From an uncultured Alphaproteobacteria bacterium (GTDB taxonomy: Bacteria > Pseudomonadota > Alphaproteobacteria > Caulobacterales > Parvularculaceae), in the NCBI GenBank assembly GCA_938003575.1, contig CALKYG010000083.1, positions 1 through 16,320 on the forward strand: a DNA stretch of 16,320 nt. Reading direction: 5' to 3'. A program made the position numbers and the translations under genes. Positions 1 to 10,981 of this stretch are shown in pieces. Under the pieces are notes generated by a model that was not told the DNA's origin, did not search any database, and saw only the letters and a list, made by a program, of their open reading frames with translations. Each line of letters opens with the position of its first letter. The first letter of the stretch is position 1.

Positions 1-299
1 TTCTCCCTGCCGGCCGTCAGGGCAAGCCTTTTTTTCTGAGGTCCCGATCGATCAACTCGGCGTTAACCACGGTTTCGCCGCAATCCGCCCAAAGCGCCGC
101 CCCATTCGCTGCGCACGGTCCGTCTGGTCGGACAGGCGGGCGAGCCGATGAGATTCCGGTTTTATCATCGCCCCCAGCCCCCGGGAGATCAGGGTCGTAT
201 TCGCCTGTCCGACGCCGCCGACCAAGGGACAGCGTGCGTCTTGACCCGCGCGCCCTGACCGGGACAAGGACAGCGCCGAGGCCTTTCTCGCGAGCGCCG
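1..299. other. left-edge region without a supported gene
   Basis: No convincing gene was found in this stretch, which lies upstream of the AEC permease. Short open frames exist on the minus strand (ending near 17 and 52) and one plus frame runs open from the left edge into the permease gene. None shows a recognisable domain, a ribosome-binding site or a family-like sequence, and open frames of this length are common by chance at this GC content. A TTAACCA heptamer occurs near position 63 but I attach no function to it. Confidence 0.4.
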
Positions 300-1238
300 A
301 TGTCAGCGGTCCTTTCAGTCGCCTTCCCTGTGTTCGCCGTCATCGCCGCAGGCCTTGCGGCGGGGAGGCTGAGGCTCGCGACCGCCGACGATTCAGCAGC
401 GCTCAATCGCTTCGTCTATCGGTTCGGTTTCCCGGCCGCGCTGTTCGCCTTGATGTCGGGCGCAACCGGCCTCACGTCTCTCGACGCGCGGCTCGCCGCC
501 GCCTATTGCGCGCCAGCGCTCCTTGTCACGGCGGCCGCCTACATTCTTGCGCGGCGGGTTTTTCGTCTTGAACCGCAGGAGGCGGGCGCGCATGCGTTCG
601 CCTCGGTCATCGGCAACGCCGTTTTTCTGGGACTTCCGATCGCGCTCGGCGTTGACGGATGGGCGCGGCCGTTCGTTACGCTCATGCTCGTCGAGGGCAT
701 CATCATCATCGGCGTCGGCGCCGCCCTGATGAGCCCGCGCGATGACGGCCGCGACGCGTCAGTCCTGAAACAGGCGGCGGGGTTTGCGCTTCGTCCGCTG
801 ACCAATCCTCTGGTCGCGGCGGCGCTCGCCGGTTTCGCCTTCGCGACCCTCGGGTTGAGTCTGCCCGCCCCGCTGCGCAGTTTCTTTGAAATCCTCGGAC
901 GCGCGGCCGGCCCCGTCGCGCTGTTCTCCCTCGGGTTGTTCTTTGCGACGCGCAAGCCGCCGCCGATCATGGAATCCTTGGGCGCCTCCCTCGCCGTCGC
1001 GCTTATGAAAATGGCCGTCCTGCCGCTCGGCGCCTTCACGCTCGCAGGAGCATTGACGGTCGACGATCCGGCCTATCGCGGCGCGCTCGCGCTTTTCACC
1101 GTGACGCCGACCGCGGTCGGCGCATTCGTGATGGCGAGTCAGTATGGCCGCTATGTCGAGGAGACCGCAGCAGCGATCGCGCTTACGACCGCGCTGTCCG
1201 TGCTATCGATCAGCGCCGTGCTGATGATCTTCACGTGA
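300..1238 (+). CDS. AEC-family (auxin efflux carrier-like) permease
   Basis: A 312-residue inner-membrane permease of the AEC family, which in bacteria exports or takes up small organic acids such as malate or malonate; the substrate here cannot be told. The sequence is almost entirely hydrophobic helices. It has family hallmarks in order: a GNAVFLGLP segment (about residues 105-113), NPLVAAALAG (169-178), GPVALFSLG (204-212) and a C-terminal P-x-A-x-x-x-FVMAS-x-YG stretch (270-283). Length matches the usual 300-320 residues. An in-frame GTG at 234 would add 22 residues rich in Arg and Pro that do not look like a membrane-protein start, so the ATG at 300 is chosen, though no strong ribosome-binding site precedes it. 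It is followed by a 328-nt gap, so it is probably monocistronic. Confidence 0.85.
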   Translation: MSAVLSVAFPVFAVIAAGLAAGRLRLATADDSAALNRFVYRFGFPAALFALMSGATGLTSLDARLAAAYCAPALLVTAAAYILARRVFRLEPQEAGAHAFASVIGNAVFLGLPIALGVDGWARPFVTLMLVEGIIIIGVGAALMSPRDDGRDASVLKQAAGFALRPLTNPLVAAALAGFAFATLGLSLPAPLRSFFEILGRAAGPVALFSLGLFFATRKPPPIMESLGASLAVALMKMAVLPLGAFTLAGALTVDDPAYRGALALFTVTPTAVGAFVMASQYGRYVEETAAAIALTTALSVLSISAVLMIFT

Positions 1239-1566
1239 AACGAAAAGGGCCTCGTGCATCGGCGCGGATGGAACGCCGACGGGCGGCCGAAGACGCATCC
1301 GCGAAATAATTCAAGATGCGCTTCTCCTCCCCCCGTCTGATCGTGTTCAGCGCCGTGGCGGGCATGTCCGGCGCCTGAACGCGGAAAAAGCAGCGACAGT
1401 CGCGCCGGCCTCGGTTACCATCACGCGGGTTGATGCAGACGGGATCGCCGAGACAGCCTTCGGAGCGAACGCTCATCGGGACCTTCAGTGGGCGGCGGAT
1501 CGTTCCGCGCGTCGGCTGGATTTCGACAGCGTGAGGGCCGGCCGTTCCGTGAAACCGGGGGGCGCG
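1239..1566. other. intergenic gap with inverted repeat and possible gene remnant
   Basis: This gap holds a perfect 8-bp inverted repeat, CGCGGATG (1263-1270) and CATCCGCG (1296-1303), with a 25-nt loop. It follows the permease stop and could fold as a transcript-end hairpin, but no T-run follows. An ATG at 1316 opens a 20-codon frame that looks like the start of a signal peptide and ends in TGA at 1376-1378. From 1378 the next frame is open without a stop and joins the nitroreductase frame. No ribosome-binding site precedes 1316. A decayed secreted-protein gene is possible but not shown. Confidence 0.4.
1263..1303. repeat. 8-bp inverted repeat downstream of the permease gene
   Basis: Perfect arms CGCGGATG and CATCCGCG are separated by 25 nt, starting 24 nt after the permease stop codon. 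The sequence after the right arm is AT-rich (AAATAATTC) but not a T-run, so this is at most a weak or factor-dependent terminator or an RNA-stabilising hairpin. Confidence 0.35.
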
Positions 1567-2718
1567 ATGACAAATACGAGACGGACATTCCTGCTGACAG
1601 GGGGCGCCGCCGTCGCGATCGTCGCCGGCGGCGCGGCGGCATGGTCATTGACCCGCACGCCGAAACTGGCGCGCGAGCCGTGGTCGAAAGCAGGCGCCGG
1701 CTTCGGCGACCCGCGCCTCGACGCCCTCGCCTATGCGATCCTTGCGCCCAACCCTCATAACATGCAGCCATGGCGCGTCGCGCTCGACGGCGACGAGGCG
1801 CTGACGATCTATTGCGACCCGTCCCGGCTCCTGCCTGAAACCGATCCGCCGAACCGGCAGATCACCATCGGATTCGGCTGTTTCATTGAGCTCTTTCGTC
1901 AGGCCGCGGCCAAAAAGGGTTTTCGGGCCGACATCACTCCTTTTCCGGAGGGCGAGCCGCAACCCGAACTCGACGGCCGGCCGATCGCCGCAATCAGGAT
2001 CGCGGCGGATCCGGCGATCGCGCCGGACCCGCTTTTTGATGCGGCGCTTGCGCGCCGGACAAACCGCGCGCCCTTTCTCAATCGTCCCGTCGATCGCGAC
2101 GCCTTCATGCGCATCATCGACGCGAGCGTCGGCGGGGTTGCCGCATCCGGCGTCATCGAAGGTGAGAAAATCGCGCAACTGAAGGAGATGGCGAAAGACG
2201 CCTGGCGCGTTGAGTGGATGCTCGACCGCACGCGGCGGGAATCGGTCGCAGTGACCCGGATTGGAAAATCTGAAGTCAACGCCAGGCCTTGGGGGCTTTC
2301 GCTGACCAATCCGCTGATTGACGGTCTTCAGCTCGCGGGCGTCATGAACCGCGAAAAAATGGATCAGGAGGGAGAGATCGCCTTCGACCAGACGCTTCAG
2401 TTCTATGAGCGGGCCATCGACAGCGCCGCCGGTTTCATCTGGACCTCAACGACGAAGAATCGCCGCATCGATCAGCTGGCGGCCGGCGTCGCCTGGGTCC
2501 GCATGCAGCAAGCGGCGACTCTCGCCGGCGTCGCATTCCATCCGCTCAGCCAGGCGTTGCAGGAATTTGCGGAGATGGCTCCGGCCTATGATCGTGCGCA
2601 CGAAATGCTCGCGCATGCGCCCGGCGCGACGGTTCAGATGCTGGCGCGCATCGGCTACGCTGATGCGCCGCCGCCGGCGCCGCGAGAACCCTTGAGCTCA
2701 AAACTCATCAACGCATGA
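1567..2718 (+). CDS. Tat-exported nitroreductase-like protein (Acg family)
   Basis: A 383-residue protein of the Acg-type nitroreductase family, related to FMN-dependent nitroreductases though the mycobacterial Acg branch is thought to sequester FMN rather than reduce substrates. The N-terminus has a twin-arginine motif (TRRTFLL, residues 4-10) followed by an Ala/Gly-rich hydrophobic stretch, so Tat export to the periplasm or membrane anchoring is likely. Family motifs include APNPHNMQPWRV (60-71), expected to contact the flavin phosphate, and ARRTNRAPF (162-170). The ATG at 1567 is chosen because the Tat motif follows it and a GGGGGG purine run lies just upstream; an in-frame GTG at 1531 would bury the signal 12 residues in. 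It converges with the next gene across 41 nt. Flavin binding is inferred from motifs; physiological substrate unknown. Confidence 0.85.
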   Translation: MTNTRRTFLLTGGAAVAIVAGGAAAWSLTRTPKLAREPWSKAGAGFGDPRLDALAYAILAPNPHNMQPWRVALDGDEALTIYCDPSRLLPETDPPNRQITIGFGCFIELFRQAAAKKGFRADITPFPEGEPQPELDGRPIAAIRIAADPAIAPDPLFDAALARRTNRAPFLNRPVDRDAFMRIIDASVGGVAASGVIEGEKIAQLKEMAKDAWRVEWMLDRTRRESVAVTRIGKSEVNARPWGLSLTNPLIDGLQLAGVMNREKMDQEGEIAFDQTLQFYERAIDSAAGFIWTSTTKNRRIDQLAAGVAWVRMQQAATLAGVAFHPLSQALQEFAEMAPAYDRAHEMLAHAPGATVQMLARIGYADAPPPAPREPLSSKLINA

Positions 2719-2759
2719 ACAGACGCGATCCGTGAACAAGCCCGCGGCTGAGGCGGCGC

Positions 2760-4112
2760 CTATTCGCAGATTGAGCGGTCAGCCTCGATCTCGGGCCGCT
2801 TGAGGTCATGCGCCAGCGCCCGGATCTTTCCGGCGTAGGCTTTGTGCGCTTCACGCTTCCAGGCCGGAAGGTCCTCGCCGCCAAGCGATGAGATCATCGC
2901 GGTTTCGGATCGCGCGACGGCCCCCGCCGCCTTGCCCGCATCCTTCGGGAATCCCCATCCGTTCTGATACATCAGCGCGACATGATAGAGGGAAACAGGG
3001 TCGCCCTTCAGCGCAGCGCTGCAAATCGCATCGCGGACTTCGGCGTTTGAAAGGACGGACGTCGGCTCCCCGCCGGCGCCGGCCTGCATCCGGGCGACGG
3101 CCTCGCGCGTCGTCGGGCCGTAATCATTGTCCGGGCCGTTGACGAAATTCACATGCCCGAGCGCCTCAAGTGCGAACTGAAGCGCCAAGGTCAGCGAGGG
3201 TTCGTTCACAAACGCCGCTTCGGCGATGCCGACATTCCGGTTCGCCGGGGGCAGGGAGAAATTCGCCAGTCGTTCGATCGCCGCCGCCTCTTCATACTGT
3301 CCGACCTTCTGCTCGAGCGCCGCAAGGCGCTTGGGATCGGTTCGAAGCAGGCGCTCTTTCTCCATCGACGCGACGCGGCGGTCGCGGCCTGAAAGCGCCT
3401 TGGTCTTCTCCATCGCAATCTTCGGAAGGTCATAGTCGCCGGTGTCGGCGGCGGCGTAGACGCCCGCGACGTCCGACCCGCGCCATGATTCCGACGCCGC
3501 GCTCCATGCGGCGGCTTCAAACTCGTCCGAAGCGCCAAACGCCTCGCACGAAGAAAGCTCGGCCAGCTTCAACAATCCCGTCGGTCCCATGCGCGACAAT
3601 TGCTCCGAGAGGTCGCTTCGCGCGATTGCAAGATCAGCCGAGGAAACGCCCGCCAACAGCCGCTTGTGACGCTCGGCGAGCAGCGCGGTCTGCTCCTTGC
3701 GGTATTCCATGAAGTCGCGCTCGCGCCAATTCAGCTTTTCATTCTTCGCAAGGCCGCCGAACCGACGAAACGATATGCTCGCCTCCTCTTTCAGCTTGCG
3801 AAGCCTGGCGTCGCGCCTGTCATGGGCGTCGCTCGGCTGCGCCTCGCAAAGCGCGATCGTGGTCCATCGTATCGCATAGGCGCGCTCGGCCGGCGTCATT
3901 TTCCCGGCGTCCGCGCCTTCAGGAAAAGCGCATTGCGCAATCGACATCTGCGCGTGCGGGTCGCCGCCCAGCGCCGCCCATTCGAGGAGAAGATGATCTT
4001 CGAGCGCGTATTGCGCCGCACAGGATATCTCTTCGCCGGCGGATGCCGTCGACGCAACGAACAAGGCGGTCGCCGCCGCCGGAAATGCCAGGAACTTCAA
4101 ATTGCGCCCCAC
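2760..4112 (-). CDS. secreted Sel1-repeat / peptidoglycan-binding-like protein
   Basis: A roughly 450-residue exported protein of unknown function. A Sec signal peptide (about residues 1-25, ending in STASA) precedes the first of several cysteines (31, 61, 89, 189, 364, 449), suggesting disulfides in the periplasm. The 44-90 region looks like a degenerate Sel1-like helical repeat. Residues 311-343 (LQFALEALGH, then GPTTREAVARMQ) resemble a PG_binding_1 fold, and 367-396 (ALKGDPVSLYHVALMYQNGWG) is a good Sel1 repeat. The middle is charged and helical, possibly coiled-coil. The GTG at 4112 is the outer start; a TTG at 4100 is an alternative with a GGGG purine run about 7 nt upstream and gives a more typical signal peptide starting MKFLAF. 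It lies 144 nt downstream of gyrB on the same strand and may have its own promoter. Confidence 0.75.
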   Translation of the reverse strand: MGRNLKFLAFPAAATALFVASTASAGEEISCAAQYALEDHLLLEWAALGGDPHAQMSIAQCAFPEGADAGKMTPAERAYAIRWTTIALCEAQPSDAHDRRDARLRKLKEEASISFRRFGGLAKNEKLNWRERDFMEYRKEQTALLAERHKRLLAGVSSADLAIARSDLSEQLSRMGPTGLLKLAELSSCEAFGASDEFEAAAWSAASESWRGSDVAGVYAAADTGDYDLPKIAMEKTKALSGRDRRVASMEKERLLRTDPKRLAALEQKVGQYEEAAAIERLANFSLPPANRNVGIAEAAFVNEPSLTLALQFALEALGHVNFVNGPDNDYGPTTREAVARMQAGAGGEPTSVLSNAEVRDAICSAALKGDPVSLYHVALMYQNGWGFPKDAGKAAGAVARSETAMISSLGGEDLPAWKREAHKAYAGKIRALAHDLKRPEIEADRSICE

Positions 4113-4235
4113 TTACGTCCAGACTTCACCATCAACGCCGCCGGCCCCCCTCAGGACCTGACGATGACGGATTTTAGAGGCGCGTTTATTCCGAGCCAAT
4201 GAAATTTTACTGATAAAGCGAGCAATCGCCGCCGA

Positions 4236-4251
4236 TTTCGCAAATGCGAAA
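4236..4251. repeat. 16-bp palindrome just after gyrB
   Basis: A near-perfect palindrome with arms TTTCGCA and TGCGAAA and a 2-nt centre lies 5 nt beyond the gyrB stop codon. The centre is too short for a good RNA loop and no T-run follows on the minus strand, so it is either a modest transcript-end hairpin or a protein-binding site in the gap before the secreted-protein gene. Confidence 0.5.
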
Positions 4252-4256
4252 CGCCG

Positions 4257-7903
<3,647 letters not shown>

Positions 7904-7916
7904 TTCGTCCCGCTTT

Positions 7917-9035
7917 TCAGACGCGCAGCGGCATCAGCACATACAGCGCGCGCGGATCTTCTTCATCAACCACGATGCTCGGGCTTGCGGGATCGGCAAA
8001 CCGGAACGACGTGGACGAACCTTCGATTTGGCCTGCGATATCGAGCAGGTAACGCGCGTTGAATCCGATTTCGAGCGGCTCGCCGCTGTAATCCACCGAC
8101 AATTCCTCAAGAGCGCTGCCAGCCTCAGGGTTGTTCACGGTCAGGCGCAGACGGTCATTCTCAATCGCCATCTTGATCGACCGCGTCCGGTCAGCGGAAA
8201 TCGTCGCCACCCGATCGACCGCCTGCGCGAAGTCCTTCGTCTCAACGCGCAGCACATTGGCGTTATTCTTCGGAATGACCCGCTCATAATCCGGAAATGA
8301 TCCGTCGATCAGCTTCGACGTCAGATGTCCGGCGCCGAACCCGAAGCGGATCTTGGTTTCAGACACCGCAATGTCGACGGTCTCTTCGGCGTCCGCCAGC
8401 AGACGGCCGACTTCGGCGACCGCCTTTCTCGGCACGATGACGCCCGGCATCTTGTCCGCGCCGGAGGGAAGCGGCGCCTCAAGGCGCGCCAGACGATGCC
8501 CGTCCGTCGCGGCCGCCCGCAAAAGCTTGTGCGATCCGTCATTCAACGCGTGCAGGAAAACGCCGTTCAGATAATAGCGGGTCTCCTCCTGCGACATCGC
8601 AAAGCGGGTCTTGTCAAAGAGCCGCGCCAGATCCTGCGTCGAAATGGTGAACCGGACGCCGAGGTCGTTTGTCGTCAAGGTCGGAAAATCTTCCTCGGGA
8701 AGAACAGCGAGCGCGAATTGCGATCGGCCGGCCGACACCTGCAGGCGGCCTTCATCCTGGACGAGGTCGAGACGGACCTGCGCGCCCTCCGGAAGGCGCC
8801 TGACGATCTCATAGAGCGTCAACGCCGAAACCGTTGTCGATCCCTTGCGTGCGACGTCGGCCGGCGCCGATTCCGAAATCTCGATATCGAGGTCGGTGGC
8901 CGTCAGCGTCAACGCGCCGCCTTCGGCCTGCAGCAGAACATTGGACAGGATTGGAATGGTGTTTCGGCGTTCGACAACGCTTTGCACGTGCCCCAGCGCC
9001 TTTACGAGGGTCGACCGTTCGATTGTGACTTTCAT
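7917..9035 (-). CDS. dnaN: DNA polymerase III sliding clamp (beta subunit)
   Basis: The beta clamp, a ring-shaped dimer that tethers DNA polymerase III and many repair proteins to DNA. The product is 372 residues, the family norm, starting MKVTIERSTLVKALGHVQSVVE and continuing with the characteristic TIPILSNVLL segment of domain I. A later NGVFLHAL...ATDGHRLA stretch is the well-conserved domain II region, and the protein ends in YVLMPLRV, the usual C-terminal clamp motif near the protein-binding pocket. The ATG at 9035 is chosen over an upstream in-frame start at 9110, which would add 25 residues that do not fit the family. A GGGAAGAG purine run lies about 10-17 nt upstream. It is separated from dnaA by about 237 nt but followed by recF after only 13 nt, so it may be the first gene of a dnaN-recF-gyrB transcript. 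Confidence 0.98.
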   Translation of the reverse strand: MKVTIERSTLVKALGHVQSVVERRNTIPILSNVLLQAEGGALTLTATDLDIEISESAPADVARKGSTTVSALTLYEIVRRLPEGAQVRLDLVQDEGRLQVSAGRSQFALAVLPEEDFPTLTTNDLGVRFTISTQDLARLFDKTRFAMSQEETRYYLNGVFLHALNDGSHKLLRAAATDGHRLARLEAPLPSGADKMPGVIVPRKAVAEVGRLLADAEETVDIAVSETKIRFGFGAGHLTSKLIDGSFPDYERVIPKNNANVLRVETKDFAQAVDRVATISADRTRSIKMAIENDRLRLTVNNPEAGSALEELSVDYSGEPLEIGFNARYLLDIAGQIEGSSTSFRFADPASPSIVVDEEDPRALYVLMPLRV

Positions 9036-9272
9036 TCTGACTGCGCTCTTCCCAAAAATCTCCCGATGCGGTGTGGAGAAAGAGCGCTGTTCAGCCCCCT
9101 GCCCAACCATCCCGGATGTATGAAACGGGCGGTTTTCGGGGATGCGGCCGGATCACCCCGCGCCCCGCCATTCCGCCCGCAGAATCGACTTTGGTTTATA
9201 GGCCGAAAACGACCGCAAAGGCCAGCGAAAGGCGCCCTTCGCCGGCCCTTCCGATCAATCGTTTCCGCGCCG
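9036..9272. promoter_or_regulatory. dnaA-dnaN gap with a near-consensus DnaA box
   Basis: This gap of about 237 nt most likely carries the dnaN promoter. On the minus strand TTCTCCACA (9080 to 9072) matches the DnaA box TTATCCACA at 8 of 9 positions, 37 nt upstream of the dnaN ATG; it is the best match to that consensus I found by eye in the window. A TATAAA hexamer on the minus strand (9200 to 9195) could be a -10 element, but I see no good -35 at the right distance. Regulation of dnaN by DnaA is inference. Confidence 0.45.
9072..9080 (-). promoter_or_regulatory. candidate DnaA box upstream of dnaN
   Basis: Reads TTCTCCACA on the minus strand, differing from TTATCCACA only at the third base. 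It lies 37 nt before the dnaN start codon. A single box fits transcriptional control better than an origin. Confidence 0.45.
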
Positions 9273-9291
9273 TCAAATCTTTGTTTTGACG
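9271..9291. repeat. 7-bp inverted repeat spanning the dnaA stop codon
   Basis: Perfect arms CGTCAAA (9271-9277) and TTTGACG (9285-9291) flank a 7-nt loop and include the dnaA stop codon. In the transcript this would fold into a small AU-rich hairpin. No T-run follows, so it is not a standard intrinsic terminator. Confidence 0.35.
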
Positions 9292-10769
9292 AAGTCTTCA
9301 GGGCCGATCTCCGCGCCGATCGACGCTCTGATCGCATCAACGCCGGCCTTGAACGCCTTGTCGCGCACGATCAGGGCTTCGGCCCGGTTTTGGGAGGACA
9401 TCGCCGTCGTGTGATCACGCCCCAGCACGCGGGCGATCCGCGGATAACTCTCCGCGAGCACGGTCCGGGCCACGTATACGAAGGCGTGACGCGCCCGCGC
9501 GATCCGCTGCGGCTGGGCTCGTCCGCCGATTTCCTCCGGCGTCAGTCCGAACGCCGCCGCCGCCGCGGCCAGAGCCTCTTCAAGCGTCGCCTTGCGCTTG
9601 CGGTCCCCGAGCCGCGCCTGCAACGCCGCCATGGTTTCATTCGGCCCGATTTCCGCGTCCTGATCCCGGTATACGAGAACGAGTTGCTTGAAGGCGCCGA
9701 TGCACTCGCGCATGGACGACGAGAAAACGCGCGCGATGAGGTCCAGCGACTCATCGGTTATCCGGCACTTCAATTCGGCCGCATCGCGCTGCTTCGCGAG
9801 GACTTCGCGCCGCAGCTTTTCCCCGCCCGGCGCCACGCGCACCGCAAGGCCGCCGGCGAGCCTGTCCGCAAGGCGCTCATTGACGCCCGCCTTGGCCAGC
9901 GCGGCCGGCGCGAGCTCGCCCGCCACGATGAGCTGACGCCCCGCGCTCACAATCGCATTGACGAGATTCAGCACTTCGTCGAGCGTCCGCCGCTTGCCGG
10001 CGAGGAGATGGATGTCGTCAATCATGACGAGGTCTTTCGAGAGAAAGTCGCGCTGCAAATTCATCGTGGAGTTCGACAGCAGCGCGCCGACGCATCCATT
10101 CTGGATGTTGTTGTGCGTCAGGTAGGCGCACCGCCCGCCCGGATACCGCCGCATCCATTCGTTTCCGCACGCCTGTAAAAGGTGCGACTTTCCGACGCCC
10201 GAAGGTCCGAACACATAGAATATGTCGCGCGGCGCGTCCTCGGCGAAGATCTGGCGCGCGGCGGCGTGAGCGACGGCGTTGGTCTCGTCGACGGCGAGAG
10301 TGTCGAATGTCATCCGCGCATCCAGCGGCGTTGCGATCTCGTCGATCGTCGGCGCCCAACGATCGGGCCTCGCAGCCTGCTTGGCGGCGTGCGCGATGCC
10401 GATGCGAGACGGCATCGAGTCGAACGACGCCGACGCCGAGCCGTTCGCAGAGGGGCCGTTCGCAGAGGGGGCGATCGCCGCAACTCTCGCCGCGCTCGCG
10501 CTCAAGCCGTCCCGCTTGATGAAGTGCAGCCGCCGGATCGGATAAATATCCTCGCTCCAGGCGCGCAAAAGGCCCGGCTTGAATTGCTGGTCGAGACGGT
10601 CGCGGCGCAGATCGGACTCCGTCGAAAGAGTGACTGCGTCATCCCGCACGTCGTCCAGCAAGAGATCTGAAAACCACGACTTGTAGATTGACAGACCGTA
10701 TCTCTTGATCAGCGTTTCGCGAAAAAGCTCGAAGTTTTCGCGCGCCGTATCGGCGTCATTTTTAGACAT
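9273..10769 (-). CDS. dnaA: chromosomal replication initiator DnaA, divergent AAA+ motifs
   Basis: The AAA+ initiator that binds DnaA boxes, melts the origin and helps load the helicase. Residues 1-80 form domain I, 85-150 a low-complexity linker, about 152-375 the AAA+ core and 395-498 the DNA-binding domain with the signature GRDHTT (450-455). Walker A is GPSGVGKSHLL (188-198) and Walker B LVMIDDIHLLAGK (247-259). Box VII retains an arginine (R303 in ERLADRLAGG) and sensor II retains R354. Several near-invariant stretches differ: the usual FFHTFN after Walker B reads VLNLVN, the sensor I TSDR region reads AGEL, and the initiator-specific helix lacks the common FMYQFIRAL pattern. The ATG at 10769 fits the start of domain I with GGA upstream; a GTG at 10847 would add 26 unlikely residues. 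Gene context and the DNA-binding signature make the identity firm, while the divergence is real and unusual. Confidence 0.95.
   Translation of the reverse strand: MSKNDADTARENFELFRETLIKRYGLSIYKSWFSDLLLDDVRDDAVTLSTESDLRRDRLDQQFKPGLLRAWSEDIYPIRRLHFIKRDGLSASAARVAAIAPSANGPSANGSASASFDSMPSRIGIAHAAKQAARPDRWAPTIDEIATPLDARMTFDTLAVDETNAVAHAAARQIFAEDAPRDIFYVFGPSGVGKSHLLQACGNEWMRRYPGGRCAYLTHNNIQNGCVGALLSNSTMNLQRDFLSKDLVMIDDIHLLAGKRRTLDEVLNLVNAIVSAGRQLIVAGELAPAALAKAGVNERLADRLAGGLAVRVAPGGEKLRREVLAKQRDAAELKCRITDESLDLIARVFSSSMRECIGAFKQLVLVYRDQDAEIGPNETMAALQARLGDRKRKATLEEALAAAAAAFGLTPEEIGGRAQPQRIARARHAFVYVARTVLAESYPRIARVLGRDHTTAMSSQNRAEALIVRDKAFKAGVDAIRASIGAEIGPEDFVKTKI
10441..10470. repeat. 15-bp perfect tandem duplication inside dnaA
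   Basis: CCGTTCGCAGAGGGG occurs twice head to tail (10441-10455 and 10456-10470). On the coding strand it encodes PSANG twice (residues 101-110), in the flexible domain II linker. The duplication keeps the frame, and identical copies suggest a recent slippage event in a tolerant region. Confidence 0.9.
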
Positions 10770-10857
10770 TTTTCCGGGTGCCCCGATTGATTTTGATCCG
10801 CCAAAAGCCTGCCGAGCGCGAACAAGAGCCGCGGGCGCAGACCCCACGATTTACCGC

Positions 10858-10878
10858 ATCGCCTGACCGCCAGGCGAT
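10858..10878. repeat. 8-bp hairpin in the dnaA upstream leader
   Basis: Perfect arms ATCGCCTG (10858-10865) and CAGGCGAT (10871-10878) with a 5-nt loop lie about 89 nt upstream of the dnaA start codon. If the transcript starts further upstream, this would be a stable 5' leader hairpin; otherwise it could be an operator for a dimeric regulator. Confidence 0.55.
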
Positions 10879-10964
10879 CCGCTGATTTCTAAGGAGTAAA
10901 GTGTGAAAACGCAGATTTGAGCGTAAGGATTACAGGAACGAAACCGCCAACCAATTGAACCGAG

Positions 10965-10981
10965 CAATCAGCGTATGATTG
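10965..10981. repeat. 6-bp inverted repeat in the origin candidate
   Basis: CAATCA and TGATTG flank a 5-nt centre (GCGTA). It may be a binding site for a dimeric protein in the dnaA upstream region, but arms of this length can occur by chance. Confidence 0.3.

Noticed and set aside
52..267. Minus-strand open frame of 71 codons at the left edge
   Set aside because: It starts with TTG, has no clear ribosome-binding site or family resemblance, and runs just short of the permease start; chance frames of this size are common here.
9036..9110. N-terminal extension of dnaN from 9110
   Set aside because: The family starts at MKVTIERS; the extra 25 residues are not clamp-like and 9035 is a normal ATG.
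8325..10178. Long plus-strand open frame antisense to dnaN and dnaA (617 codons)
   Set aside because: It overlaps two certain genes and the gap between them, is Arg-rich without any domain pattern, and is the expected antisense shadow of GC-rich codon usage.
10770..10847. N-terminal extension of dnaA from a GTG at 10847
   Set aside because: The extra 26 residues do not resemble DnaA domain I, while the ATG at 10769 begins a normal domain I.
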